This document shows, piece by piece, positions 26,463-35,000 of a DNA stretch of 56,280 bases (within the stretch, counting starts at the first letter, position 1; each line of letters opens with the position of its first letter). Source of the stretch: an uncultured Clostridia bacterium (lineage in GTDB: Bacteria > Bacillota > Clostridia > TANB77 > CAG-508); contig CAKPNI010000009.1 of the NCBI GenBank assembly GCA_934168355.1, positions 1 through 56,280 on the forward strand, read 5' to 3'. A program made the position numbers and the translations under genes. The notes beneath the pieces are model-generated. The model was given only the letters and a program-made list of their open reading frames with translations. It made no database searches and was not told where the DNA came from.

Positions 26463-26774
26463 TTATTTTTGTTTTAATATTTCTTTTTTATTTTCATCTA
26501 ATGGTACCACCTTTATCGTATATCCCATTGGTCTAAGTAATCTCATTAAAGTTGTATATTGGGGAGTTCTGACAAAATTTTCAATTTTGGCTATTGATGG
26601 TTGAACTATTCCTGATAGTTCACTTAATTCTTGTTGTGTTAAATTTGCTGATTTTCTTGCCTTTATTGTTTCTCTTATTATTTCTTTTTCAGACTCTATT
26701 TCTTCTAAATCTTCTTTTGTGAAGTCTTTTTCAATTTCCTTTTTTACATCTTTCCAATTTTTAAATTTACTCAT
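26463..26774 (-). CDS. higA: HigA-like antitoxin, XRE helix-turn-helix
   Basis: This roughly 103-residue protein has a C-terminal XRE-type helix-turn-helix: ARKSANLTQQELSELSGIVQPSIAKIENFVRTPQYTTLMRLL. It is the second gene of a toxin-first pair; ATG 26774 overlaps the toxin stop by eight bases and follows AAAGGAG. In HigBA-type systems the antitoxin neutralises the toxin and represses the shared promoter. The palindrome within the promoter spacer (27162-27179) is the likely operator. Confidence 0.88.
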   Translation of the reverse strand: MSKFKNWKDVKKEIEKDFTKEDLEEIESEKEIIRETIKARKSANLTQQELSELSGIVQPSIAKIENFVRTPQYTTLMRLLRPMGYTIKVVPLDENKKEILKQK

Positions 26775-27129
26775 CTTCCTCACTCCTTTTTTTATAATCT
26801 TCTAATAATTTTTTAGCTCTTTCGATTTCGCGTCTTGGTGTCTTTTGAGTTTTCTTCATGAATATAGTTAACAACACAAATTTGTTATTATGCCAGCTTG
26901 CAAAAAGTATTCTATCTCTCAATGGTCTTAGTTCCCATATTTCATCACTTATCTTTTTAATATAAGGCTCTGTGAGCATTAATCCATACTCCGATAGTAA
27001 GTCTATATACAATGTTATCTTTTTTAATTTTTGTTTACTCTCTTTACTATGTTTATTTTGTAGGCTTTTAATATATTCATATACTTCGCCTTTTTGGTTT
27101 CTATCTTCATAGAATTCTATTTCGTACAT
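26767..27129 (-). CDS. higB: HigB-like (Gp49/RelE superfamily) toxin
   Basis: The protein has 120 residues with the Gp49-like signature YEYIKSLQNKH near the N-terminus, then ISDEIWELRPLRDRILFASWHNNKFVLLTIFMKKTQKTPRREIERA. This is the RelE-fold mRNA interferase core with conserved Arg and Lys residues. Such toxins cut mRNA on the ribosome. The gene is intact and directly upstream of its antitoxin, with a consensus promoter. Toxin-first order is typical of HigBA. Confidence 0.88.
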   Translation of the reverse strand: MYEIEFYEDRNQKGEVYEYIKSLQNKHSKESKQKLKKITLYIDLLSEYGLMLTEPYIKKISDEIWELRPLRDRILFASWHNNKFVLLTIFMKKTQKTPRREIERAKKLLEDYKKRSEEDE

Positions 27130-27157
27130 TATCTACTCCATTTCCTGCCCCATTCAT

Positions 27158-27186
27158 ATTATATCTTATAAGGTATATTTTGTCAA
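27158..27186 (-). promoter_or_regulatory. Promoter and probable operator of the higBA pair
   Basis: On the minus strand TTGACA (27186-27181), a 17-base spacer and TATAAT (27163-27158) form a consensus promoter. The spacer holds TATACCTTATAAGATATA, a near palindrome overlapping the -10 box, as expected for a HigA operator. Confidence 0.8.
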
Positions 27187-27199
27187 CATATTTTTAATA

Positions 27200-28043
27200 T
27201 TATTTTTCCTTAAACCCAACTCCCAAAACTTCTCTCGAATTCGTAATAATTAAAAAAGCCCTAGGGTCAATTTTTTTTATTTGTGTTTTTATCTCTGCCA
27301 AATCGTTTCTTCCAATAGCACACATCAAAACAAGTTTCTCACAATTTGTATACATTCCTTTTCCATAAATTCCAGTAACTCCCCTTTTTATATTATTTTC
27401 AATAAACCTAGATATCTCTTTATTTTTATCTGATATTATAAATAGTAATTTTGTAAAATATATCCCCTCAAATAATACATCAATAACTTTTCCCATCAAA
27501 TATATAGCAATAGCAGAATATAAGCCAATTTCTATTTTTCCTAAAAAAATCACATTTAATAAAACTATTCCAAAATCTATCATCGTTATTAAATTGCCTG
27601 TCCTAAATGTAGGCTTGTACTCTTTTATTAAAAGCCCTGCTAAATCCGAACCTCCTGTAGATGAGTGTGCTCTTAAAATTAATGCTGTTCCCAGTCCGAG
27701 TTAGTATTCCGCCATATACGCATGCTAATATTTTGTCATGTGTTAGAGGTTCAAATCTGTCTAGTATGTCTATAAAAATTGATAGACTTATTGTTCCTAT
27801 TATTGATTTTTCTAAGAATTTCCTTCCTATTTTTACTGTTGCAAGTAAAAATAGTGGTATGTTTAGAGCTAGTATTGTTGTTCCCATTGGGACTTTGAAA
27901 ATGTAGTATATTATTGTTGCTATTCCAGAGAAACCTCCTGAGGATAGTTCGTTTGGAAGTAAAAATAAGGATACTGCAAGTGCCATTATGAATGAACCTA
28001 GGATAGTTTCTATTGATTGGATTATGAATTGTTTTAGTTTCAT
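27200..28043 (-). CDS. YitT family membrane protein, read through a +1 shift at CGGA
   Basis: YitT proteins (DUF161 plus DUF2179) have five or six membrane helices and a C-terminal cytoplasmic domain. The first frame starts at ATG 28043 after AGGAGG and gives KQFIIQSIETILGSFIMALA, LPNELSSGGFSGIATI and ACVYGGILT, then derails at CGG (27698-27696). Skipping C gives GLGTALILRAHSSTGGSDLA and the following GLLIKEYKPTFRTGN, then the DUF2179 end (RGVTGIYGKGMYTNCEK and DPRAFLIITNSREVLGVGF). The corrected protein is 280 residues, normal for the family. This is the third of five identical breaks. The function is unknown. Confidence 0.88.
27695..27698 (-). other. Putative +1 recoding site CGGA in yitT
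   Basis: ACT CGG ACT GGG in the zero frame becomes ACT GGA CTG GGA after C is skipped, restoring the conserved GGILTGLGTALILRAHSSTG region. Zero-frame translation would run about 30 codons of unrelated sequence. Confidence 0.7.
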
Positions 28044-28136
28044 TTTGCCTCCTTCTCCCTTTTGGGGACAGGGATTTTTGGATACTTTTAGTATTTTCCT
28101 TTTTTTATTTTTTATCCATGTTGTATTACATTTTCC

Positions 28137-28193
28137 AAAAACGTGATTCCACCACATTTTTAGTTTCTAAATTCGTGGTGAAATCACGTTTTT
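28137..28193. terminator. Terminator after nifS
   Basis: A long stem pairs AAAACGTGATTCCACCAC (28137-28155 region) with GTGGTGAAATCACGTTTT (28175-28192). T-runs occur on the minus strand and also on the plus side. Confidence 0.75.
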
Positions 28194-28199
28194 CTATTT

Positions 28200-29340
28200 T
28201 TACTTTCTAAGTTTTTTTACACACTTTTCCAAATTTTCTACCAAAAACTCGACTTCCTCTAATGTATTAAACTCCCCAAAAGTAACTCTCAAAGCTCCTC
28301 TAATCAAATCTTCGCTTAAACCAATAGCACTCAAAACATGAGAGGGAGCCGGGTCTTTTGAATTACACGCAGAGCCACTAGAAGCACAAATGCCAACATT
28401 ATCAAGTTCCAAAAGCAAGTCATTTCCGTTAATCCCCTCAAAGGAAATATTACTATTTCCCGGAAGTCTAGCATTTACTGCACCATTTATTCTAATATTA
28501 GGTATTCTTTTTTGTACCTCTTCTACATAATAATTTTTAAGTTCTTTCATTTTACTAATATGTTCATCTATTCCAATATTTGCAAGTTCAGCAGCTTTTC
28601 CAATACCTACAATTCCAGTCACATTTTCTGTTCCAGCTCTTTTGTCTTTTTCTTGATGACCACCATTCATAATTTTTTCAAAATTTATATTTTCTCTAAC
28701 ATACAAAGCCCCAATACCTTTAGGTCCATGGAATTTATGCCCAGATAAAGAAAGCATATCAATTCCCATGTCATGTACATTAATCTTTACATTTCCGAAC
28801 TGCTTGAACCGCATCTGTATGGAAAATTATATTTCTTTCTTTTGCAATTTTAGCAATATCCTCTATTGGTTCAATTGTACCTATTTCATTATTGGCAAAC
28901 ATTATACTTATTAAAATTGTTTTGTCTGTTATACTTTTTCTTAATTCATTTAAATCTACAAAGCCCTGATTATCTACATTTAAATATGTAACTTCAAATC
29001 CTTGTTTTTCTAAAAATTCGCAACTTTCTAAAACAGCATGATGTTCTATTTTTGTTGTAATTATATGATTTCCATTTCTTTTATTTGCATATGCTATTCC
29101 CTTTATTGCAGTATTATCTGCTTCTGATCCACATCCCATAAAATAAATTTCTTGCTTTTTTGCACCAATTAATTTAGCCACTTTTTCTCTTGCCTCTTCA
29201 ATTGCTTTTTTGGCATCTCTTGCAATCCCATACACTGATGATGGATTTCCATAATGTTCACTAAAATATGGTAGCATTTCTTCTACTACCTCTGGTTTTA
29301 CCTTTGTAGTAGCTCCATTATCAAAATAATATGTATTCAT
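28200..29340 (-). CDS. nifS: NifS/IscS cysteine desulfurase, read through a +1 shift at CGGA
   Basis: This PLP enzyme moves sulfur from cysteine to iron-sulfur cluster and thiolation pathways. The first frame carries MNTYYFDNGATTKVKPEVVE, HHAVLESCEFL and FHTDAVQAV, then reads CGG AAA TGT AAA GAT TAA. Skipping the C gives GNVKINVHDMGIDMLSLSGH and KFHGPKG (PLP lysine in SGHK), then RAGTENVTG and the active-site cysteine in ASSGSACNSKDPAPSHVL. The corrected length of 379 residues is normal. A cysteine desulfurase is normally indispensable, so simple loss is unlikely. This is the fourth of five CGGA breaks. The start follows AAGGAGGGA. A terminator closes the gene. Confidence 0.9.
28794..28797 (-). 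other. Putative +1 recoding site CGGA in nifS
   Basis: GTT CGG AAA TGT becomes GTT GGA AAT GTA. The protein then reads DAVQAVGNVKINV, as in normal cysteine desulfurases. The zero-frame stop is four codons after CGG. Confidence 0.72.
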
Positions 29341-29391
29341 AAAATAAACTTTCCCTCCTTCAAATTCTATTCTTAAGTCTATTTTATTATA

Positions 29392-30249
29392 TTATTTAGA
29401 TAAAATTTTGTGAATTTCTTCCATTTTCTCCATTGCTGTCTTATAACCACATTTATAACATTTTTCAATTTGGTTACTATCTAAAAAACCAATTTCATCA
29501 TCAGTTGGAATTGTTAATATAAAATCACTTTTTTCTACATCATTTTCTATTATCTTGTTTCCCATAATATCTATGGTTCTTAATACAATATCCATAACAT
29601 TGCTGTTACCTGTAATCTGTATCGGCTCAAAATTTACTGTAATTACTTTATCTGCGCCAAATTTGACTACTTCTTTTACAGGAATATTATCAATTGTTCC
29701 TCCATCTAAAAATATATGATTTTTATACTCATAAGGACAAAATACCCCGGGAAAGCTACTACTTGCTCTTACTGCTGCACCAACCGGTATATCTGTTATA
29801 TATTTTCCATAGCTTTTATTATGAGATTTTTTCGAAGTAAACACATATTCTTTTCCATCTTTTATGTCAATTGTTGGTATAACTATTGGCATTTTCATGT
29901 CTGACATTTTGTGTATATTTTTTCTACTTGCAAATTCATTATATAATTCTTCAATTGCATTTCCATCATTTATTCCAGATATATTAAATTTTTTGTTTAC
30001 TATATACCCTCCTACTCCATTTATTATTGAACCTGCCCCCATACTTGTTATTGTTTTTCCATATCTTTTAAATAGTTCATATATATGTATTGGAGTATAC
30101 CCCATTGCATATAGTGCTGCAACTAGGCTTCCTGAGCTTGTTCCTCCTATTACATCTACTTTTATATTGTTTTCCTCAAATGCTTTTAATACCCCAATGT
30201 GTACTGCACCTCTTATGCCTCCTCCTGATAGAGCTAGACCTAATTTCAT
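29392..30249 (-). CDS. Patatin-like phospholipase
   Basis: All elements of the patatin catalytic dyad are present: the oxyanion loop GLALSGGGIRGAVHIGVL, the nucleophile serine in VIGGTSSGSLVAALYAMGY (GxSxG) and the aspartate in HIFLDGGTIDNIPV (DGG). The protein has 285 residues with no signal peptide, so it probably acts inside the cell or at the inner leaflet, hydrolysing lipid acyl esters. The C-terminus holds a small Cys pair (KCYKCGYK). The start follows AAAGGAGG. A palindromic repeat and a terminator lie just upstream. Confidence 0.92.
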   Translation of the reverse strand: MKLGLALSGGGIRGAVHIGVLKAFEENNIKVDVIGGTSSGSLVAALYAMGYTPIHIYELFKRYGKTITSMGAGSIINGVGGYIVNKKFNISGINDGNAIEELYNEFASRKNIHKMSDMKMPIVIPTIDIKDGKEYVFTSKKSHNKSYGKYITDIPVGAAVRASSSFPGVFCPYEYKNHIFLDGGTIDNIPVKEVVKFGADKVITVNFEPIQITGNSNVMDIVLRTIDIMGNKIIENDVEKSDFILTIPTDDEIGFLDSNQIEKCYKCGYKTAMEKMEEIHKILSK

Positions 30250-30267
30250 AGTTTACCTCCTTTTTTT

Positions 30268-30318
30268 GAAATGGGGACGGTTCCTTTTTGAAAAAGGAAC
30301 CATCCCTATTTCAAAATC
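30268..30318. repeat. GGGGACGGTTCCTTT palindromic repeat
   Basis: GAAATGGGGACGGTTCCTTT pairs with AAAAGGAACCATCCCTATTT around a one-base loop. It is a slightly mutated copy lying between the patatin gene and the second WG-repeat gene. Confidence 0.75.
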
Positions 30319-30319
30319 G

Positions 30320-30356
30320 AAAAAAGTAGCAATCATTTCTACAACTCTTGCTACTT
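30320..30356 (-). terminator. Terminator of the second WG-repeat gene
   Basis: AGTAGCAA (30325-30332) pairs with TTGCTACT (30348-30355); on the minus strand TTTTTTC follows. Confidence 0.7.
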
Positions 30357-30369
30357 CTCTTAATATTTC

Positions 30370-31893
30370 CTATTTCTTCACATAATATACATTCTCAACA
30401 GTTACTTGTACTTTATTGTAATCTCCAATTGTATCAGGATAGCTTTCCTTTTTCAATCCTGAAATATCTTGTATTAAATTTCCATCATTATCTAAGTAAT
30501 CTTTCTTGCAATCACTTACTACTACAATATGGTCATCCTGTACTTGAATATTTGGCATATTGGCTGTTAATGTTTTTTTCATATCCAAAGAATAAAACTC
30601 ACTTGTATTTCCGCCTTTTTCAACTGCTTGAACTATATTTTTACCTTTTATTTTTTGTAATGAACTATATTTCATCTCTAAAACTTCTTTTCCATTACTA
30701 TTAATTACGCCAAGATCTCCGTCATCATTTGTAGCAACAAAGTAATTTTGATACAGATATTCTATATATCTATATTTTTCATCCACCAATTTGTTTCCAT
30801 TTTTGTCCAATATTCCATAATACATTATATTATTATTTAATATTGTTGAGATTTTATAATCATCATTTTCTGTTTTATAAATTGTTCTATTGTAATTTAT
30901 ATCAATTACATTTCCTTGATTATCATATACTTTATTGTTATTTGATGACTTAACATATAAATATATTCCCTTAGATTCGATAGTATCTTGCTCTATCGGA
31001 ATTATTATCTTTCCGTCTAGCTTTGCTACACCATATTTTTTATTTTTTTGTAATATTAATACATCATTGTCATCATAAGATATTGATTGATATTCATTTT
31101 GAATAATGCTTTTAGAGTTTTTATATAATCCATTTTTTCCATTTTCTGATGCTATTAAATATACATTTTTTTCGTCTTCTTTTGTTATTCTTTCAATCTC
31201 ATTATATTTTGTATCAAGTATTGATTTTCCTATATACGAAATGTATCCACATCTATATCCATCATCTGTCTTTACAGAAACTATAAAACCTGATTTTTTG
31301 TATTGGTCTTTTTCTGTATAATATCCATCTGATGATATTTTATCATATTCTGGTTTTACAATAGTGTTTCCTTTTAAATCGATTACACCATATTTTTGAT
31401 TTTGTGAAACTATATATTTTCCTTCTGTTGGTGCTAAATTTTCTATTGAATCATATACATTTTTTGTTAATTTTTTTCCATCAAAATTAAGTAATCCATA
31501 TTTTCCATCTTGCTTATATACTAATGTGTTTTTTTCAAATGATAATGTGCTCGCTACGCTTTTTAATTTTATTGGTTCTACACTCTCATATTCGGTAAAT
31601 TTTGCTTCTTTTTTAGCATCTAATACTTCTGCTTCATTGTCTGTTTTATAGCATATAAATGTATCTTTTTGTGGATTGGGTATTACTATATTTTCAAATT
31701 TAGCTTCTATAATAATATTTCCTTCTTTATCTATAACTCCATATTTTTCTGCATCTACAAAAACATAATAATTATATTCATTTACTTTTTCAATTTCATA
31801 TTCATACTTTTTTGTATTAAAAAATTTAAATGTAAATATACTTGCCACAATTATTATTAATAATATTATTATTGTTAAAATTTTTTTCCTCAT
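30370..31893 (-). CDS. WG-repeat protein, membrane anchored (second of two)
   Basis: This 507-residue paralogue of the protein at 24829 has one N-terminal membrane segment (about 5-22) and then WG-type repeats: YGVIDKEGNIIIEAKFENI, YGLLNFDGKKLTKNVYDSI, YGVIDLKGNTIVKPEYDKI, YGVAKLDGKIIIPIEQD, YGILDKNGNKLVDEKYRYI and LGVINSNGKEVLEMKYSSL. The aromatic position is more often Y than W. I choose ATG 31893 after AAAGAGG; the frame from 31911 starts on the binding site. The two copies differ strongly, so the duplication is old. Its role is unknown; it is probably a surface scaffold. Confidence 0.86.
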   Translation of the reverse strand: MRKKILTIIILLIIIVASIFTFKFFNTKKYEYEIEKVNEYNYYVFVDAEKYGVIDKEGNIIIEAKFENIVIPNPQKDTFICYKTDNEAEVLDAKKEAKFTEYESVEPIKLKSVASTLSFEKNTLVYKQDGKYGLLNFDGKKLTKNVYDSIENLAPTEGKYIVSQNQKYGVIDLKGNTIVKPEYDKISSDGYYTEKDQYKKSGFIVSVKTDDGYRCGYISYIGKSILDTKYNEIERITKEDEKNVYLIASENGKNGLYKNSKSIIQNEYQSISYDDNDVLILQKNKKYGVAKLDGKIIIPIEQDTIESKGIYLYVKSSNNNKVYDNQGNVIDINYNRTIYKTENDDYKISTILNNNIMYYGILDKNGNKLVDEKYRYIEYLYQNYFVATNDDGDLGVINSNGKEVLEMKYSSLQKIKGKNIVQAVEKGGNTSEFYSLDMKKTLTANMPNIQVQDDHIVVVSDCKKDYLDNDGNLIQDISGLKKESYPDTIGDYNKVQVTVENVYYVKK

Positions 31894-31987
31894 ATTATTT
31901 CCTCTTTTCATTATGAATTGTTACTTTATTAATAATACAATATATATCTTATAAATTCAAGTATTTTCACTTTGTTTTTTTAGGCAA

Positions 31988-32034
31988 AAATATTGAGGCG
32001 GAAAAACTTCACATTCTTCCGCCTCAAATATTAG
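31988..32034 (-). terminator. Strong terminator after the surface-protein operon
   Basis: A perfect stem pairs AATATTGAGGCGGAA with TTCCGCCTCAAATATT (one bulge), followed on the minus strand by TTTTTG. Confidence 0.8.
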
Positions 32035-32075
32035 CATTTAGCCTTTATTATAGATAATTAGCTTCTATAATTTTA

Positions 32076-35000
32076 TTATTTTTTTAGAACTTTTTTCTTT
32101 AAGAATATAATTCCTCCAGCAATTACTATTAATCCTACAGTTCCAGCTATCCAATATGTTAAGTTCTTATCACTACCAGTTGGTGGTGTTATTGTTAATG
32201 TTGTTGAATCTTGTGCTCTTTCCCAACTAAAGTCTGATTTTAATGTACTTAACTTATCTATTGTTATAGTTGTTATTCTTGCCTTGTTTTCATAAGCTGT
32301 ATCGGTATCAGCTGATAATAATGATGTTACTGTATAACTCATTGTTTCTGTTGAACCTGTCTCGAATGATTTCCATCCTGTCATCCTTATACTGTTTGAT
32401 GTTTCTGTAGTTCCATCTGGATTATATTTTGAAATTGCTATTGATGTTTGTTCTGTTCCTCCGTCAGAGTATTTTACTTCTGCTGTTGAAGATTCTTGTT
32501 TTGAATCGAAATTGTATTTTTTATCTAATTGGTCTACAATTTCTTGTACAGTTACTTTCTTTAGTTTTGCTGTACTTGAAATTTCTCCATAGTAGTAATA
32601 TTTTCCAAATTCGTCTGAACCTTCATCTTCAATATAGTCTTTATTTGACTCGTTTGATACAACTATTTCATAAGTTGTTGCAAGTTCTGAACCATAAATC
32701 ATATTTTGATCCATTTCCATTTTAGCATACTTGCTTCCTCCAGTAATTTTATCTAGTGCTGTAATATATTCTGCAGATTTATCTGTTGGATTAGCAGATA
32801 CTAAAGTTGTTCCTGTTTGTGTTGTAAATTTAATATTTGTAATCTTTTTATCTAGTGAAATTTCTGTTTTAGGTTGTTCGATTATACCAAAATTAAATCT
32901 GTCATAATTTGATTTATGTGAATCTCCATCATCTGTTGAAGTATTTACGTCATTTTCAATTGAAATACCTGCCATAGGTGTATATGCACTTATATTTGTA
33001 GGATAATTTGTTACTTCATTTCCTGATTCGTCATATACTTTTCCGTTGTCTTTGTATTGATATTTTTCTATCAATTGTCTTTGTGCTAAATCATCTACTG
33101 CTGCAGAATAGTTGTTACTATTTAAGTATTTATACCATTCAACTAGTTTCTTTTGAGCTTCTGTTTGATTTGTTGGTATTGTTTCTCTTACTGCATTTAA
33201 TTCTTCTGCTTTGGCCTCCATTGCATTTTTAATTGTGCTTCCAGCTCCATTTTCTTCAGTATTGATTATTGTTGATTTATAATCATTTGATTTTATCGCA
33301 CTTCCTGCTGGCATCATTTTTTGTGTACCATCACCATAAGTAAATCTTACGTAATAATATCCTGGTACAACACCAACAAATTCGTAAGTTCCACCTACTT
33401 GTGTAGTAACTTTTGCATCTGGTAAACTTCCATCTGGGTTGTAAACAATTCTACCATCATTTTCTTTGTATAGTTTTGTAACTGTTGTTCTATCAGCATC
33501 TAATAATTCAACTGTTACATCTTGTGCTCTATTTGCTTCTCCTTCATCTAAAATACCATTTCCTAGGCTTGTATTGTTATTTTCACTTTCTGCTGTTTTT
33601 GTATCTTCAAATACTGTTCCTGAAACTTTTCTTGGGTCTCCTAGTGATAATTTTAAATATAGGTCAGCAGAAGAACGAGATTTATTTATAGTTTTGTGTA
33701 CATAGTATTTCTTTTGATTTCCATTTACTGTTGGATATTCTGAAGTTCCTTTTGCTCCATTAAATGCTCTAACATCATTGTTATGTGTCCAAGCATTATC
33801 TGTTCTTAAGAATTCATGATATCCTGATGTAGTTGCAACTGATGGTGCATTTTCTATATCTTCGGCATTTAAGCCTTTTTCAAGAATTTTCTTTAATGCA
33901 TCTTGTTTTATCTTGAATTGAATATAAGATCTGGTTGTTTCTTGTTGATTCATTCCGTTTTTGTAAACACTATTTTCATTAGATAAATCATATCTTGCTT
34001 TTCCGTTTCCATCATTTGACCATAATGCAAAATCTGCTTTATCTGAGTTATTTTCATTGTTGCATAACTCATATCTATTTGTATCATAAGTATTTACTAA
34101 TGAATCTAGATATAATTTTCTTTCTGAATATATATTATCTACATTCATTGTTTCAAGATTTTTTACATCTATACTGTATACAACATATACTTGTAATTCA
34201 TCAGTTTCATTTGCTACATTGTAAGCTATATCTGTTGGATATATTTTACCTGTAAATGTTTTTGCTGAATTTTGTTCATTAATTGTTGGTACATTTGTTG
34301 ATGTTGTTGCAGGGGCATCTCCATATTTATATGTATATGTGTATCCCTTCATTCTTACTTTAACATATGCTAAGTTTTCATCGACACTGTAATCTGGGTC
34401 ATATTGTTCTAATAAACCAAGATTGATATTTGATACTTTGTAATTTGAATTATCATAATAACATGCTAATGGTATATCTTTTAAGTCTGTTTCTGAAGCT
34501 GTTCCATTATTTATCTTATTGATAATTTCCTTATTTTTACTTACTAATGCACTATTTTCTAATTGTGTAGCTCCTCTTTTGGTAACTGCTTTACCTGGAT
34601 TTGCTCCTTCTGTTCCTGTTAAATTATTATCATTCAATTTTTCTGTAGTTATTGTAAATTCCTGTGCTTTTGAGTTTACTTTTGCATCTGTTCCTACAAA
34701 AGGATCTACTGTCACATATCCATGGTCTTTTACAGTTCCATCTTCATTATATGTTGTTTTGTTATTGTAAACAAATTCTACATATGCACTTGTTAAATCC
34801 CAATAATAAATATTTTTATCAGCATTTGTATAAGATTGTGCATTTTTTGTTGTAAATTTGTATTTTCCTGATGCATCAGTCGTTGTTGTTGCAAGTAATG
34901 TATTGTTTCCATCATATAAGTTTACTGTTATTCCTTCTTTTAAGAAGTCGTTTGTTGATTCTTTGTATACATTATCTGTTGCATTTTGTTTAGTATCTGG

